A stretch of DNA of 64,000 nucleotides, taken from NCBI RefSeq assembly GCF_000525875.1, contig NZ_AODF01000027.1:20339-84338 (forward strand), given 5' to 3'. The stretch comes from Listeria floridensis FSL S10-1187 (GTDB taxonomy: Bacteria > Bacillota > Bacilli > Lactobacillales > Listeriaceae). This document shows, piece by piece, positions 11,410 to 21,797 of the stretch (its first letter is position 1; each line of letters starts with the position of its first letter). Under the pieces are notes generated by a model, which was given only the letters and a program-made list of their open reading frames with translations, did no database searches and was not told the origin of the DNA. Position numbers and translations under genes: made by a program.

Positions 11410-11510
11410 ACATGTTCGTGCCCTGCAAAATGTGTCAAGCTTAAATTGATCTGGTCAGCCGGTTCAGCAGAACAGCTAAAACTCCCATTTCCTGCTTGCA
11501 TCATTTTCAA
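11394..11510 (-). CDS. Small protein of 38 residues, function unknown
   Basis: A 38-codon frame beginning TTG-AAA-ATG-ATG, with GAGG eight bases before the TTG, encodes MKMMQAGNGSFSC and ends FAGHEHVSFLV. The product is not strongly hydrophobic and has no signal peptide; one Cys and several His are present. I do not recognise it. It has the makings of its own unit: an extended -10 promoter (TGCTATAAT, 11541-11549) about 30 bases upstream and an intrinsic terminator overlapping its stop. The alternative is a non-coding leader or sRNA of about 155 nt that only looks codable; conservation of the frame would decide. Confidence 0.45.
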   Translation of the reverse strand: MKMMQAGNGSFSCSAEPADQINLSLTHFAGHEHVSFLV

Positions 11511-11540
11511 GATTAAGACCTCATTTCCCTAATTTCTTTC

Positions 11541-11549
11541 ATTATAGCA
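11541..11549 (-). promoter_or_regulatory. Extended -10 promoter upstream of the small ORF and glmU
   Basis: TGCTATAAT on the minus strand, a TGn-TATAAT extended -10 element; no good -35 is at the usual distance. It lies directly after the terminator of the second spoVG gene and would start transcripts for the 38-codon gene and, by read-through, glmU-prs. Confidence 0.55.
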
Positions 11550-11574
11550 TAGCCTTTTCTTGAAAAAAAAGTGT

Positions 11575-11608
11575 AAACAAAAAGAGCTGCCGTAAAAACG
11601 GCAGCTCT
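11575..11608 (-). terminator. Terminator of the spoVG pair
   Basis: Hairpin AGAGCTGCCGT / ACGGCAGCTCT with a four-base loop, followed on the minus strand by TTTTTGTTT. Confidence 0.88.
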
Positions 11609-11633
11609 ATCAATTATTTCATCATTCTTTTCA

Positions 11634-11936
11634 TTATTCAGCAGATACTGATTCTGTTTCTTCAGAAGAAACCGCTTCTTCTTCACCAACACGGTCATAT
11701 TCAGCGAGTACTACTGTTTGAATTTTACCGCGTGTATCAGAGTTAATTGGGTGTGCGATATCGCGAAACTCTCCGTCAACACCGCGTTTGCTTGGCATTG
11801 CTACAAAAAGTCCATTATTCCCATCAATAACACGAATATCATGCACGACGAACTCCTCATCTAAAGTGATTGAGGCGATTGCTCTCATTCTTCCATCAGT
11901 TTCCACACGACGTAATCTCACATCTGTTACTTGCAT
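11634..11936 (-). CDS. spoVG: SpoVG family RNA-binding regulator, second copy
   Basis: 100-residue SpoVG protein, a small beta-rich family that binds nucleic acids and acts as a post-transcriptional regulator in Listeria. The family core is clear: [31 protein letters not shown] and [11 protein letters not shown]. The C-terminus is acidic (Glu/Ser rich). The ATG at 11936 lies eight bases after AAGGAG; an in-frame GTG at 11945 overlaps that site. It is the downstream partner of a tandem pair; the two share the core and differ in the tail. Confidence 0.92.
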   Translation of the reverse strand: MQVTDVRLRRVETDGRMRAIASITLDEEFVVHDIRVIDGNNGLFVAMPSKRGVDGEFRDIAHPINSDTRGKIQTVVLAEYDRVGEEEAVSSEETESVSAE

Positions 11937-12061
11937 TTTCGTCACTCCTTATCCCACTTAGCCCCTTTACAAGGATGGTGCGCTCTCGGTAGCAGATTTA
12001 GGATCCCTCTCTCTGTTTCCGTATTTCGTCGCCGCTCCTATTATAAGGGATTTTTATTTTT

Positions 12062-12364
12062 TTATTCTGCCGCACTATCATCATTTGATTCTGCGTCAGT
12101 TGAAACCGGTTCTTCAGCTACATCGTATGCAGCGATAACTGCCTCTTGAATCTTTGCACGTGTTTCTGAGTTGATTGGGTGCGCAATGTCGCGAAACTCC
12201 CCATCCGGAGTCCGTTTACTTGGCATAGCCACAAAAAGCCCATCATTTCCTTCGATGACACGAATATCGTGTACAACGAATTCACCGTCGATCGTGATTG
12301 AAGAAATAGCCTTCATTCTTCCATCTGTCAAAACTCGGCGTAATCTCACATCTGTAATTTCCAT
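12062..12364 (-). CDS. spoVG: SpoVG family RNA-binding regulator, first copy
   Basis: 100-residue SpoVG paralogue with [11 protein letters not shown] at the start, [20 protein letters not shown] and [11 protein letters not shown], then an acidic tail ending DDSAAE. The ATG at 12364 follows AAGGTGG and GAAGGA. The intergenic stretch to the second copy (126 bases) contains TTATAATAGG, which may be an extra promoter. Listeria does not sporulate, so the name reflects family only. Confidence 0.92.
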   Translation of the reverse strand: MEITDVRLRRVLTDGRMKAISSITIDGEFVVHDIRVIEGNDGLFVAMPSKRTPDGEFRDIAHPINSETRAKIQEAVIAAYDVAEEPVSTDAESNDDSAAE

Positions 12365-12494
12365 TTCCTTCACCACCTTAAGTCTAGTTGCTCAGCTTTT
12401 GTTATTTAGCGATCTGTGCAACAAAGTTTTGTCTTGCTTCACAGAAAACAGAGATTCATACTTTCTCACCAGGCACCTCGTTTTCTATAACCAT

Positions 12495-12524
12495 ATGATA
12501 ATTAAAAAAAGATGAATTTGACAA
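12495..12524 (-). promoter_or_regulatory. Probable promoter of the spoVG pair
   Basis: TTGTCA, 18 bases, TATCAT on the minus strand, about 130 bases upstream of the first spoVG start. The match is moderate. Confidence 0.4.
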
Positions 12525-13030
12525 CTTTGTGAACTCTGGTATTTTTTTGCATTTTAAGCCCCCTAAAATATTGACATCTATTAATTGTTCATAAATTGTT
12601 TTAAATTGTCGACTTTTGTTAATTTGTTATAAAATTCACTTTAAGATTAAATTGCGAAATTGACTTGCACAAACTTAAATATCTAAAATCTATTGAAAAA
12701 AAGTAATGGTTGATTAAAAAGTGGTGTACAATAAAAATACGATGAAAATTCATATAAAATAAGAAAATTTTACAAAAACACATTTTCAAGCGAAGCATAT
12801 TTTTTTCACGAATTCAAAACGAAAAACCCGATACACGTTGTAAATAAAGGACTTTCTTTTAATTCCTATTTTGTTTGTCTGAATTTATCTTCATAAAATC
12901 AATACTTATGTAACAAAAATGTTAAAATTAGATGACAAGACAGTTGTCTGCAAACTATTTAACACTTGTCAGTTTTTGAATTAATAATAATTACGATTGC
13001 TATTCATCTTTTCTCACCCATGTCCAAATT
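12525..13030. other. AT-rich intergenic region without a recognisable gene
   Basis: About 500 bases between the spoVG promoter region and the ABC transporter terminator. No reading frame of useful length is present on either strand. Several TTGACA-like boxes face the plus strand (near 12573 and 12660) and a short palindrome GACAAGACAGTTGTC lies near 12935. A small RNA gene is possible but nothing I can identify. Confidence 0.4.
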
Positions 13031-13086
13031 AAAAAGCTGCTTTTGGCCAAATTGTGAACCTTTTTTGACCAGAAGCAGCTTTATTT
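13031..13086 (-). terminator. Terminator of the MacAB-like operon
   Basis: Arms AAAGCTGCTTCTGG / CCAAAAGCAGCTTT on the minus strand with a 22-base loop, followed by TTTTT. It begins at the permease stop codon. Confidence 0.75.
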
Positions 13087-13088
13087 TT

Positions 13089-14294
13089 TTACTCTGAACG
13101 AAGCGCGTCGATAGGGCGCAACTTGGATGCTTTATTGGCAGGCGCAAGCCCGAAAACAACGCCAATGCAAAGTGAGAAGACAAAGGAGAAGATGATCGTT
13201 CCTATGGTTATACCGGAAGGAATGTCCGCTACGCTACCGAAAACCATAGCACCACTTGCTCCGATGATGATCCCGATGATACCGCCAACTACGCTAATAA
13301 CGACTGATTCAATCAAGAATTGCATCAAGATGTCACGCTTTTTCGCTCCAAGTGCTTTGCGGATACCTATTTCACGGGTACGCTCGCTCACGGATACAAG
13401 CATGATATTCATGATACCGATGCCACCGACTACAAGAGAAATGGCAGCAATTGCACCTAAAGCCGTTGTAAGAGTACCGCTGATTGTATTAAAGGCACTC
13501 AAGATTTCTTGTTGATTGATGACTTGGTATGGTTTTTCTTGATCTGATGAAGCTGTACTGTTTTCTGTGCCGTCTTGATTGAATTTAATCGATAAACGCG
13601 ATTCAAGTGTATTTACGACAAAGTCAACATCTTCTGCCGTGTTCGTTTCTACATAGATCGTCCGGACGTTCGTGTCTTTCAGGAGACGTTGTGCCGCCAT
13701 AATCGGGATGAAGACTTGGTCGTCGCTTGAACCCATCATCGATGCACCTTTGTCTTTTAAGACGCCGATAACTTTATAGGGAAGCCCGTTTAAGCGGATC
13801 GTTTTACCGATCGGGTCCGAAAAGCCGAATAAGTCGCTCGCCACATTTGGACCAATCACGGCTACTTTTTGCCCGTACTCGACATCAATTGGTAGAAGGA
13901 AACGCCCTTTTTCCAGCTCCAAGCTTCTTGCAACTTGATACTGGTCATTTGTCCCAATTACTTTTAAGTTCTTCGACTGGTAGTCATTTGTTGCGTTCGC
14001 TTGCCCGGAAAGTTCCGGTGACACACTTTTGACTCCGTCGATATTCTGGTATTTCATCGCTTCTTCGTAACTAAATTTGTCATTCGGGTTTACCGAAGTA
14101 TTCATCACGGTAATGAGATTCGACCCGAGGCTACCCATTTGTTCGTTTACTTTTTGGGTAACACCGTTTCCAAGCGAGACAAGTAGAATGACTGAGCCGA
14201 CACCAATAATGATTCCAAGCATTGTCAGAAACGAGCGGAGTTTGCTCGAACGAAGTTGTTTAAAGGCCATTTTCATACTTTGCAGGATGCTCAA
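13089..14294 (-). CDS. ABC transporter permease, MacB/FtsX type
   Basis: 401-residue membrane protein with one N-terminal membrane segment (about 20-42, LTMLGIIIGVGSVILLVSLGNG), a large extracytoplasmic domain and three C-terminal membrane segments (about 275-395) containing ERTREIGIRKALGA, the FtsX-domain hallmark. Works with the adjoining ATPase and fusion protein, probably in export of peptides or antimicrobials or in envelope-stress defence. The TTG start at 14294 follows AGGAGGTG and overlaps the ATPase stop (TTGA), indicating translational coupling. Substrate unknown. Confidence 0.9.
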   Translation of the reverse strand: MSILQSMKMAFKQLRSSKLRSFLTMLGIIIGVGSVILLVSLGNGVTQKVNEQMGSLGSNLITVMNTSVNPNDKFSYEEAMKYQNIDGVKSVSPELSGQANATNDYQSKNLKVIGTNDQYQVARSLELEKGRFLLPIDVEYGQKVAVIGPNVASDLFGFSDPIGKTIRLNGLPYKVIGVLKDKGASMMGSSDDQVFIPIMAAQRLLKDTNVRTIYVETNTAEDVDFVVNTLESRLSIKFNQDGTENSTASSDQEKPYQVINQQEILSAFNTISGTLTTALGAIAAISLVVGGIGIMNIMLVSVSERTREIGIRKALGAKKRDILMQFLIESVVISVVGGIIGIIIGASGAMVFGSVADIPSGITIGTIIFSFVFSLCIGVVFGLAPANKASKLRPIDALRSE

Positions 14295-14980
14295 TTTGAA
14301 GACACCTCCTCGTGGAAAAGCTGACCGTCTTGAATGCGGATGCTGCGCGTACCATATTTAGCAAGCTCCAGATCATGAGTGATCATGACAATGGTATTTC
14401 CAGCAGCATTTAGTTCTTTTAAGATGCGCATGACTTCTTTTCCGGTTTTCGAGTCCAGCGCACCGGTCGGTTCGTCGGCAAGCAAAATAGAAGGATTCGC
14501 AGATAAGGCGCGCGCGATCGCCACACGCTGCTGTTGTCCTCCCGATAATTGTGTTGGAAGGTTGCGTTCTTTATCTGCAAGGCCTACTTTCCCGAGGGAT
14601 TCGCGGGCGATTTTCTCGCGCTTTGAAAGACTGTAGCCACCGTAAATAAGCGGCAATTCTACATTTTCAAGAGCAGATAGTTTCGTTAACAAATTAAATT
14701 GCTGAAAAATAAACCCGATTTTTTTGTTGCGAATTTCGGACAGCTTGTTGTCATTCAATTGATAAACATCCACTCCGTCAAGGTGATAGCTACCCTCATC
14801 CGGAACGTCCAAGCAACCAATCATATTCATGAGCGTCGACTTCCCTGAGCCAGATGGTCCGACTATCGAGAGAAAATCTCCTTCGTTTACAGAAAGCGAG
14901 ACATTGTCGAGCGCCTTGAATGTTTCGTCGCCAAGCGTATAGGTCTTTGTAATATTTTTCATTTCTATTAGCGGATTCAT
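14291..14980 (-). CDS. ABC transporter ATP-binding protein, MacB/LolD type
   Basis: 229-residue ATPase with Walker A GPSGSGKST (about 41-49), Q-loop FIFQQFNLL, signature LSGGQQQR, Walker B ILLADEPTGALD and switch His in MITHD. The GALD ending of Walker B and IGCLDVPDEG are typical of MacB-type exporters. Middle gene of a three-gene operon with the fusion protein upstream (30-base gap) and the permease downstream (4-base overlap). Confidence 0.95.
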   Translation of the reverse strand: MNPLIEMKNITKTYTLGDETFKALDNVSLSVNEGDFLSIVGPSGSGKSTLMNMIGCLDVPDEGSYHLDGVDVYQLNDNKLSEIRNKKIGFIFQQFNLLTKLSALENVELPLIYGGYSLSKREKIARESLGKVGLADKERNLPTQLSGGQQQRVAIARALSANPSILLADEPTGALDSKTGKEVMRILKELNAAGNTIVMITHDLELAKYGTRSIRIQDGQLFHEEVSSN

Positions 14981-15009
14981 AAGCGATCTCTCCTTTCACT
15001 TTCAATCAT

Positions 15010-15687
15010 TTAAACACCTGCTAAAGTGCTTGTTTTCTTCGAAGGTAAGATCACTTTATCTCCCTTAGCTAAACCTTTTGTGATTTCAATGTTATCTTCA
15101 TTATGAAGCCCTGTTTCAACGAATTTCTTTTCTTTCGTTGTTTTACCATTTTTATCTTTTTTCGGAATCATGACATAGTACTTGTCGTTATCATCTTTTT
15201 GAACGGCTTCAATTGGTAAATAAATGGCATTTGCTTTTTCGTGAACTAAAATAGAAGCATCCGCCGTCATTCCAGCTTTCAAATCTTTTACGTTATCCAG
15301 CGAGATCACAACCGGGAATGAAGAAACGCCATTTTGAACTTGTCCTTGTTCGGCAATTTTTTCAACTTTTCCTGTAATCGCTTTATCTGGAAGAGCTGTA
15401 ATGTTCACTTTTACTTCTTGACCGACTTTCACATTTGGAATATCAAGTTCATCCATTTGTACCTGCAAGTTAAGTTTGTCATAATTTGGAGCTGCTTGAT
15501 TCTCGGCGGAAACAACTCCTGCTGCCGTCGCATTTATTTTCATTTCACCTTGTTTCACCGTTACTTCCACATTATCGCTTGTTTTACTCGTATTTGTATC
15601 TTTGCCCATAGTTAAAAAGACAATGATGGCACCTGCCAAAACGACAATAACGATGATCGCGATCAACCACTTAACCCATTTCTTCAT
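15010..15687 (-). CDS. HlyD/MacA-type membrane fusion protein, short form
   Basis: About 225 residues: an N-terminal membrane anchor (residues 5-26, WLIAIIVIVVLAGAIIVFL), a short barrel-sandwich stretch (GEMKINATAAGVV ... NYDKLNLQVQMDELDIPNVKVG), a beta-barrel domain and a C-terminal membrane-proximal domain. The long alpha-hairpin found in MacA is missing, consistent with a bacterium without an outer membrane. AGGAGG is 8 bases before the ATG at 15687 and only 2 before the ATG at 15693, so 15687 is preferred. First gene of the transporter operon. Confidence 0.88.
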   Translation of the reverse strand: MKKWVKWLIAIIVIVVLAGAIIVFLTMGKDTNTSKTSDNVEVTVKQGEMKINATAAGVVSAENQAAPNYDKLNLQVQMDELDIPNVKVGQEVKVNITALPDKAITGKVEKIAEQGQVQNGVSSFPVVISLDNVKDLKAGMTADASILVHEKANAIYLPIEAVQKDDNDKYYVMIPKKDKNGKTTKEKKFVETGLHNEDNIEITKGLAKGDKVILPSKKTSTLAGV

Positions 15688-15826
15688 TTTCATTTCCTCC
15701 TACCTTGTAGATAAGTTATGCAATTTTCATTGTAACATATTCAACTTCTGCCTGATTGCGTCGGGAGACTGATTTATCCAAGTAAGAGCTTGGCTCAGCA
15801 AATGTGCACATGGCATTCTTTTCCGC

Positions 15827-15855
15827 AAAAAAAGAAAGCCACTCCTGTAGCTTCC
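15827..15855 (-). terminator. Terminator of purR
   Basis: Hairpin GGAAGCTAC / GTGGCTTTC (9 bp with two G-U pairs, loop AGGA) followed by seven T residues on the minus strand. Confidence 0.75.
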
Positions 15856-15857
15856 CT

Positions 15858-16679
15858 TCATTCTGTCGTAAAATAATTACCTTCTACAACTTCAATTTGC
15901 TTTTCTTTTACGTTTACATTTTTGATTTTAACAAGCGACACGTAATCATCAACAAGACGTTCCTCTGCATATTCCGACTCAGCAAGAACGCCAATCCCAA
16001 CAAGCACAGCTTTAAACTCGTCGAGCAAGTTCTTCATTCCATTAATTGTTCCGCCAGCTTTCATGAAATCATCTACAATCACAACACGCGCTCCTTCAGG
16101 AAGGCTACGTTTAGAAAGCTCCATCTTTTCAATCCGCTTGGTTGATCCGGAAACATAATTGATGCTCACCGTTGAACCTTCTGTCACCTTACTATCTCGC
16201 CTCACGATCACAAATGGCACACTCAGATGCTCCGCGACAGCTTGCGCAATCGGGATACCTTTTGTTGCCACTGTCATAATTGCATCAATCGGCTTGTCGT
16301 TAAATTTGGTCGCAAGAATTTTGCCGATTGCTTTAAGCGTAACCGGCTCTCCGAGTAAATCTGATAAATATAAATAGCCGCCCGGAAGTAGCCGATCAGG
16401 TTCGGCGATTCGACTGCAAAGCGTTTGAACAAAGTCTAATACATCAGCATTATCAGCTTTTGATATGTAACGTACTCCGCCAGCAGCGCCCGGCACCGTC
16501 TCAAGTGTTCCAATCCCGCGATCTTCAAATGTTTTTTTAATGATCACGAGATCCTCGCTGATTGATGATTTTGCTGACCCGTAACGCTCGGCAAACATTG
16601 TAAGCGGAACCAGTCTGCGCGGATGCGACAGCAAAAACTGTGTCATATCAATTAACCGTTCACTGCGACGAATCTTCAT
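15858..16679 (-). CDS. purR: Purine operon regulator PurR
   Basis: 273-residue PurR of the Bacillus/Listeria type: an N-terminal winged helix (about 1-73, MKIRRSERLIDMTQFLLSHP) and a C-terminal phosphoribosyltransferase-like domain with the PRPP motif VVIVDDFMKAGGT. PRPP releases it from DNA, so it links purine gene expression to PRPP made by Prs. It has its own promoter (16747-16775) and possible PurBox half-sites downstream of it, suggesting autoregulation. Confidence 0.95.
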   Translation of the reverse strand: MKIRRSERLIDMTQFLLSHPRRLVPLTMFAERYGSAKSSISEDLVIIKKTFEDRGIGTLETVPGAAGGVRYISKADNADVLDFVQTLCSRIAEPDRLLPGGYLYLSDLLGEPVTLKAIGKILATKFNDKPIDAIMTVATKGIPIAQAVAEHLSVPFVIVRRDSKVTEGSTVSINYVSGSTKRIEKMELSKRSLPEGARVVIVDDFMKAGGTINGMKNLLDEFKAVLVGIGVLAESEYAEERLVDDYVSLVKIKNVNVKEKQIEVVEGNYFTTE

Positions 16680-16689
16680 ACTCTCTCTC

Positions 16690-16738
16690 CCTTTTTTAAA
16701 ACCGTATAATTAAATAAAAATAATACGTTTTGTACGTG
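16690..16738 (-). promoter_or_regulatory. Possible PurR operator upstream of purR
   Basis: The segment ATTATACGGTTTT on the minus strand matches the inverted PurBox (AWWGTTCGGWWWT) at 11 of 13 positions; about 17 bases further upstream AAACACGTACAAA matches the direct PurBox weakly (9 of 13). Two inverted boxes at this spacing is the known PurR operator form. The weak box makes this tentative. Confidence 0.35.
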
Positions 16739-16746
16739 TTTTCTTC

Positions 16747-16775
16747 ATTATAAAACGACTTCAGCCGATTGACAA
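16747..16775 (-). promoter_or_regulatory. Sigma-A promoter of purR
   Basis: TTGTCA, exactly 17 bases, TATAAT on the minus strand, about 68 bases before the purR start codon. Confidence 0.75.
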
Positions 16776-16791
16776 CTGTGAAGGTCAAATT

Positions 16792-17523
16792 TTACAGTTC
16801 TTTATAGCTGATTACTTTTGCCTTTGCCCGTTTGATCATGTCAAACAGCTCAGGCGAAGTGAGTAGCGAAAGTTCTCTCATTCGATCTTTCGTATAGCTT
16901 GAAATCTTTAGCAAATCCTCATCGAGAAAAGCCGGGTGCGTCATCAATTCGATCACTTTATCAGTATTCTTATACGTTTCAATAATCTTCGCGAGCGTTG
17001 CAAGTGTCGCTTCATCCCCGTAAAAATCACCGAGAAAAAGATCTGGCGTTTGCAAGCTGCCATAATCCAGCGCCGCTACAGCTCGTCTCACGCTTACGCC
17101 ATACTTTGCAGCCAGCTTATGTTGGATTTCATAGACATGGGGTTCAATAATATGGTGCATATCAAAATGAGTAAAACGAATGCCGGCCGCTTCTACTTTT
17201 TCAATTTGAGCAATGAATTCTCGTTCGACTTCTTGTTTACTGTAAGGCGTCGCCATTAATTCTTCGATCTGACGATAAAAACGTCCTTCTTTATTCACAA
17301 GCGTCTTGACGTCTTTTGAAACAGGTCGACCGAAAGTAAGCGTTAAATGGATACCGATATCAAGCCCCGGGTTCGCTTTCGCCGCTTCAGCTGCTAAATC
17401 GAATGCCAGTCCATTCGCAAGCATCGTCGTCGATTTGACAACGCCTGTACGGTAAGCTTCTAAAATGCCATAAGTAACCCCTTTTGTCATTGCAAAATCA
17501 TCCGCATTAAAAATCAGTTTCAT
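16792..17523 (-). CDS. ChbG/YdjC family carbohydrate deacetylase
   Basis: 243-residue protein of the YdjC/ChbG family, metal-dependent deacetylases acting on chitooligosaccharides or related amino sugars. Metal-binding residues are visible in FNADDFAMT (Asp7, Asp8 region), DIGIHLTLT and THFDMHH; ELMTHPAF lies near the C-terminus. The gene starts 13 bases after the ispE stop, so it is probably cotranscribed with ispE; the same order is found in Listeria. Natural substrate unknown. Confidence 0.88.
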   Translation of the reverse strand: MKLIFNADDFAMTKGVTYGILEAYRTGVVKSTTMLANGLAFDLAAEAAKANPGLDIGIHLTLTFGRPVSKDVKTLVNKEGRFYRQIEELMATPYSKQEVEREFIAQIEKVEAAGIRFTHFDMHHIIEPHVYEIQHKLAAKYGVSVRRAVAALDYGSLQTPDLFLGDFYGDEATLATLAKIIETYKNTDKVIELMTHPAFLDEDLLKISSYTKDRMRELSLLTSPELFDMIKRAKAKVISYKEL

Positions 17524-17535
17524 TTTGATTGCCCC

Positions 17536-18403
17536 CTATCCGATTGTCGTATCATTCCAAGGCCGCACCATGTAAACTTCATCGCAGAATCCGCGCAAGC
17601 CGTTATAAACTCGTTTAGCCCGGGAATATTGCTTTACAACTGCAAACACTGTTGGACCACTCCCACTCATCATCGCAGCATCTGCACCGAAATCAAGCAT
17701 CTTTTGTTTAAGTTGCTTAACCTGCGCGTTTTTTTTCAAGTGTCACACTTTCAAGCACATTACCCATCGAAGCGCAAACTTGGTCAAGGCTGCCCGTTTC
17801 AATCGCAGCAAGCATTCCGGCTGTATCCGGATGGTCAACTTGATCCAGTTGCAATTCTTTATAGACAGAAGGTGTTGAAACGCCAATATTCGGCTTCGCA
17901 AGAATAATCCAGCAACTAGGCATCGGTCTAAGCCGCTTGATCAGCTCACCGCGCCCAGTCGCAAAAGCCGTTCCTCCGTAAATACAAAACGCAATATCAG
18001 ATCCGATCTTGGCACTTAGTTCGGCAAGCTCCTCAAGCGAAAGTCCAAGCTGCCAAAGTTCATTCAGCCCCTTGAGCGCGGCCGCAGCATCCGTACTTCC
18101 ACCCGCAAGTCCAGCAGAAACCGGAATTTGTTTGTCGAGGGTAATTTTAACACCAAGCTTCACATGATAAGTTTCTTTCAGCAAAAGCGCTGCTTGGTAA
18201 ACTAAATTCCGTTGATCGCCTGGAATAAAATGTGCGCGCACGTCTAAAATAATCTTATCCTCTGGCAAAAGCTCAAGCTGCAAACGATCTGCAAGGTCAA
18301 TCGTCGTCATAACCATTTCCACTTCATGGTAGCCGTCTCCACGCTTATAAAGAGCATCGAGCGACAAATTAATCTTTGCCGGTGCTTTCAAATTTATTTT
18401 CAT
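17536..18403 (-). CDS. ispE: 4-diphosphocytidyl-2-C-methyl-D-erythritol kinase (frameshifted in this sequence)
   Basis: GHMP kinase of the MEP pathway to isoprenoids. The N-terminal part has [18 protein letters not shown] and the ATP-binding loop [15 protein letters not shown]; the C-terminal part has [13 protein letters not shown]. The two parts are in different frames. The break is at a run of eight T (plus strand 17729-17736): seven would give a continuous 288-residue protein of normal family length, joining LEK to [10 protein letters not shown]. As the gene is normally essential where the MEP pathway is the only route, a one-base overcall is more likely than a real null. Listeria also has a mevalonate pathway, so a true loss is not excluded. 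Confidence 0.9.
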
Positions 18404-18514
18404 CTTCTCGGCCTCCGTCAGTCCTTCTAAAATCTCTCCGTTTATTTTATCATAAGCGGCCTAAAATAAGTAGCGCAATTTGAATCCTAAAAAGAGTCCT
18501 TTTTGCCGTAAGCA

Positions 18515-18545
18515 AAATAAAAAGCCGAGCCCGTTCCGGGCTCGG
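18515..18545 (-). terminator. Terminator of veg
   Basis: Hairpin GCCGAGCCCG / CGGGCTCGGC with loop GAA, followed by TTTTTATTTT on the minus strand. Confidence 0.88.
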
Positions 18546-18557
18546 CCAATCAAAAAC

Positions 18558-18815
18558 TTATAAAGCCAGTTCTTTCTTATCGTCATTAAAAACAAGTTCT
18601 ACGGCATCGGTTAAAATATCCGTATAACTATACGAAACTCTTTCGAAATTGTTTTCATCTCGATCAAGCTCAACAATGAAAACGGATGGATATGTTTCTG
18701 CTAAAACTCCGCACCGTTCGATCGTTTTTTTACGTCCACCGTGCGCTTTTAATGTCAAAGCTTTTCCTAGTCTAGCGTCTAGACCTTGTTTAATGCTTGC
18801 AATTGTTCTTGGCAT
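18558..18815 (-). CDS. veg: Veg family protein
   Basis: 85-residue Veg protein, conserved in Firmicutes; in B. subtilis it stimulates biofilm formation through SinR control. Sequence hallmarks are [18 protein letters not shown], the basic [14 protein letters not shown] and the beta-rich [10 protein letters not shown]. The start at 18815 follows GAGGTGG. Located between ksgA and ispE as in Bacillus and Listeria. Confidence 0.93.
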   Translation of the reverse strand: MPRTIASIKQGLDARLGKALTLKAHGGRKKTIERCGVLAETYPSVFIVELDRDENNFERVSYSYTDILTDAVELVFNDDKKELAL

Positions 18816-18927
18816 TATTTTCCACCTCACTGTTTACTAGTATAACATAAACAGCCGAAAAAATCAATAAGATATTATTTTATCAGTATAGCAAAAGCTT
18901 GTCAACAAAGAAATACATTTTTTTTAC

Positions 18928-20383
<1,456 letters not shown>

Positions 20384-20436
20384 GTTAAAACGTCCTTTTT
20401 TAAAAATCAGTATGCTTATCATACCATAGCATAAAG

Positions 20437-20471
20437 AAAAAGCGAAGCCCGATAAGTCAGCCTCGCTTTTT
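20437..20471 (-). terminator. Terminator of the yabE-like gene
   Basis: Hairpin AAAAAGCGAGGC / GCTTCGCTTTTT on the minus strand (one mismatch) with flanking T run. Confidence 0.7.
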
Positions 20472-20485
20472 ATACAAGTTTTTAT

Positions 20486-21739
20486 TTAGAGAACTGTAAC
20501 GGTTACTGTTCTTCGTCCCCAACTCACGCATGAGCCGTAATCTGGGAAGTAAACGTCAACGATATTCCCTTTAATCGCGCCGCCAGTGTCTCCAGCGATC
20601 GCTTCGCCGTATCCAGATACATAAACGCGTGAACCAAGTGGAATAACACGAGGATCTACTGCGACTACTTTCAGTCCCGGATTAGCAGATAAATTAATTC
20701 CAGTTGCTGTCACTCCGCCGCCTGTATAAGCAGTGGATTCCATCGTATACGTTTTTCCGCCGCTTGGTGCTGCCGAAGTGTTATTACTGCTCGAACTTGG
20801 CTTGTGTGCCGCTACAGTATTTGATGCTGCCGGCTTGTTCGTGCCAGTATGATTGACTGCGACAACTTGCGGTTGTTTTGTTCCGCGTGCCACAATTTTA
20901 TCTGTACTTTCTGAAACAACGGATTCACTAATGCGATTGCGTTGTTTTTCTTTACCGTTTTCAAATACGATTTCATATTTCACTTTTTTCGTTCCATTTT
21001 TTCCTGCAGAAACGACTTTTGTGTTGCCTCTTGCAAGGCTTGAATCTTCTTTATATACGGTTTCAAAAGCAATAGCTTCATTTTTTTTCTTCTGTTTTTT
21101 TATCTACATAAGTAACAAGAATGGTCATGTTTTCTTTTAAATCAGCATCTTTTGCTGGTGAAACACGATCTTCTTTACTCAACTTAATATTCTTTTCACT
21201 AAGTAAATCGCCAACATTGTTTTTTGTTGACCAAACTTTTTTCTTTTTTTCTCCCCATTTTGAAGCGATAAGAAAATGGCGCGGTCGATTTTGATGTTTT
21301 GGCCGTCTTTTACTTTCGAATCTAAATCAGCACTCACAACATCATGCGGACGTGTCGTAATATTTTCGTCCTTCAAAACGTCTCCTACCGTTTTTTTCGT
21401 ACTCCAAACATTTTCTTTTTTACCATTGTCTATAATGGTTAATTGGTTTGCTTTTGTATAGTTAATATCCATACCGTCTTTAATTTTTGTATTTTTAGCA
21501 GGAGTTACTTCATCATGCGCACCAAGTTTGATACCCGATTCTGAAAGAGCGGCTCCAACTGTATCTGCATGTGTTTTAACTTCCATTTTTTCACCAGCGT
21601 TTATAATGGTGATATCGTTTTTTGTTCCTTCGAAAACGAAATAAAAAACCAATGATACTACAATAACAAATCCTGCAATCAAAATAGGTAGTTTCCATTT
21701 TGATAATTGATTAGCGTTACTGCTGTTTTCCATGGTCAT
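20486..21739 (-). CDS. YabE/Rpf-like cell wall protein with G5 and 3D domains (two frameshifts)
   Basis: Surface-anchored or secreted protein of the Firmicute resuscitation-promoting-factor-like (YabE) type. Order: N-terminal membrane segment (about 16-36, LPILIAGFVIVVSLVFYF), two DUF348 repeats, a G5 domain (ETVYKEDSSLARGNTKV) and a C-terminal 3D domain ending in the Asp-rich VDPRVIPLGSRVYVSGYG ... GGAIKG. Two breaks split it: one short by a base near T6-C-T7 (21237-21250) and one long by a base in T8 (21081-21088). They cancel, and the full length is 417 residues. Follows rnmV-ksgA upstream-wise as in Listeria; likely involved in peptidoglycan turnover. Confidence 0.85.
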
Positions 21740-21767
21740 GTATTTCTCCCCTTTCTACTCGCTAGTG

Positions 21768-21797
21768 ATTATATACGGGGGACTAAAGAACTGTCAA
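21768..21797 (-). promoter_or_regulatory. Promoter of the yabE-like gene
   Basis: TTGACA, 18 bases, TATAAT on the minus strand, 29 bases before the start codon. The remaining upstream gap to tatD (to 22030) is AT-rich with nothing else recognisable. Confidence 0.75.

Noticed and set aside
17536..17739. Separate small gene in the 3' part of ispE
   Set aside because: Its sequence is the C-terminal part of IspE ([11 protein letters not shown]) shifted by one base in a run of eight T.
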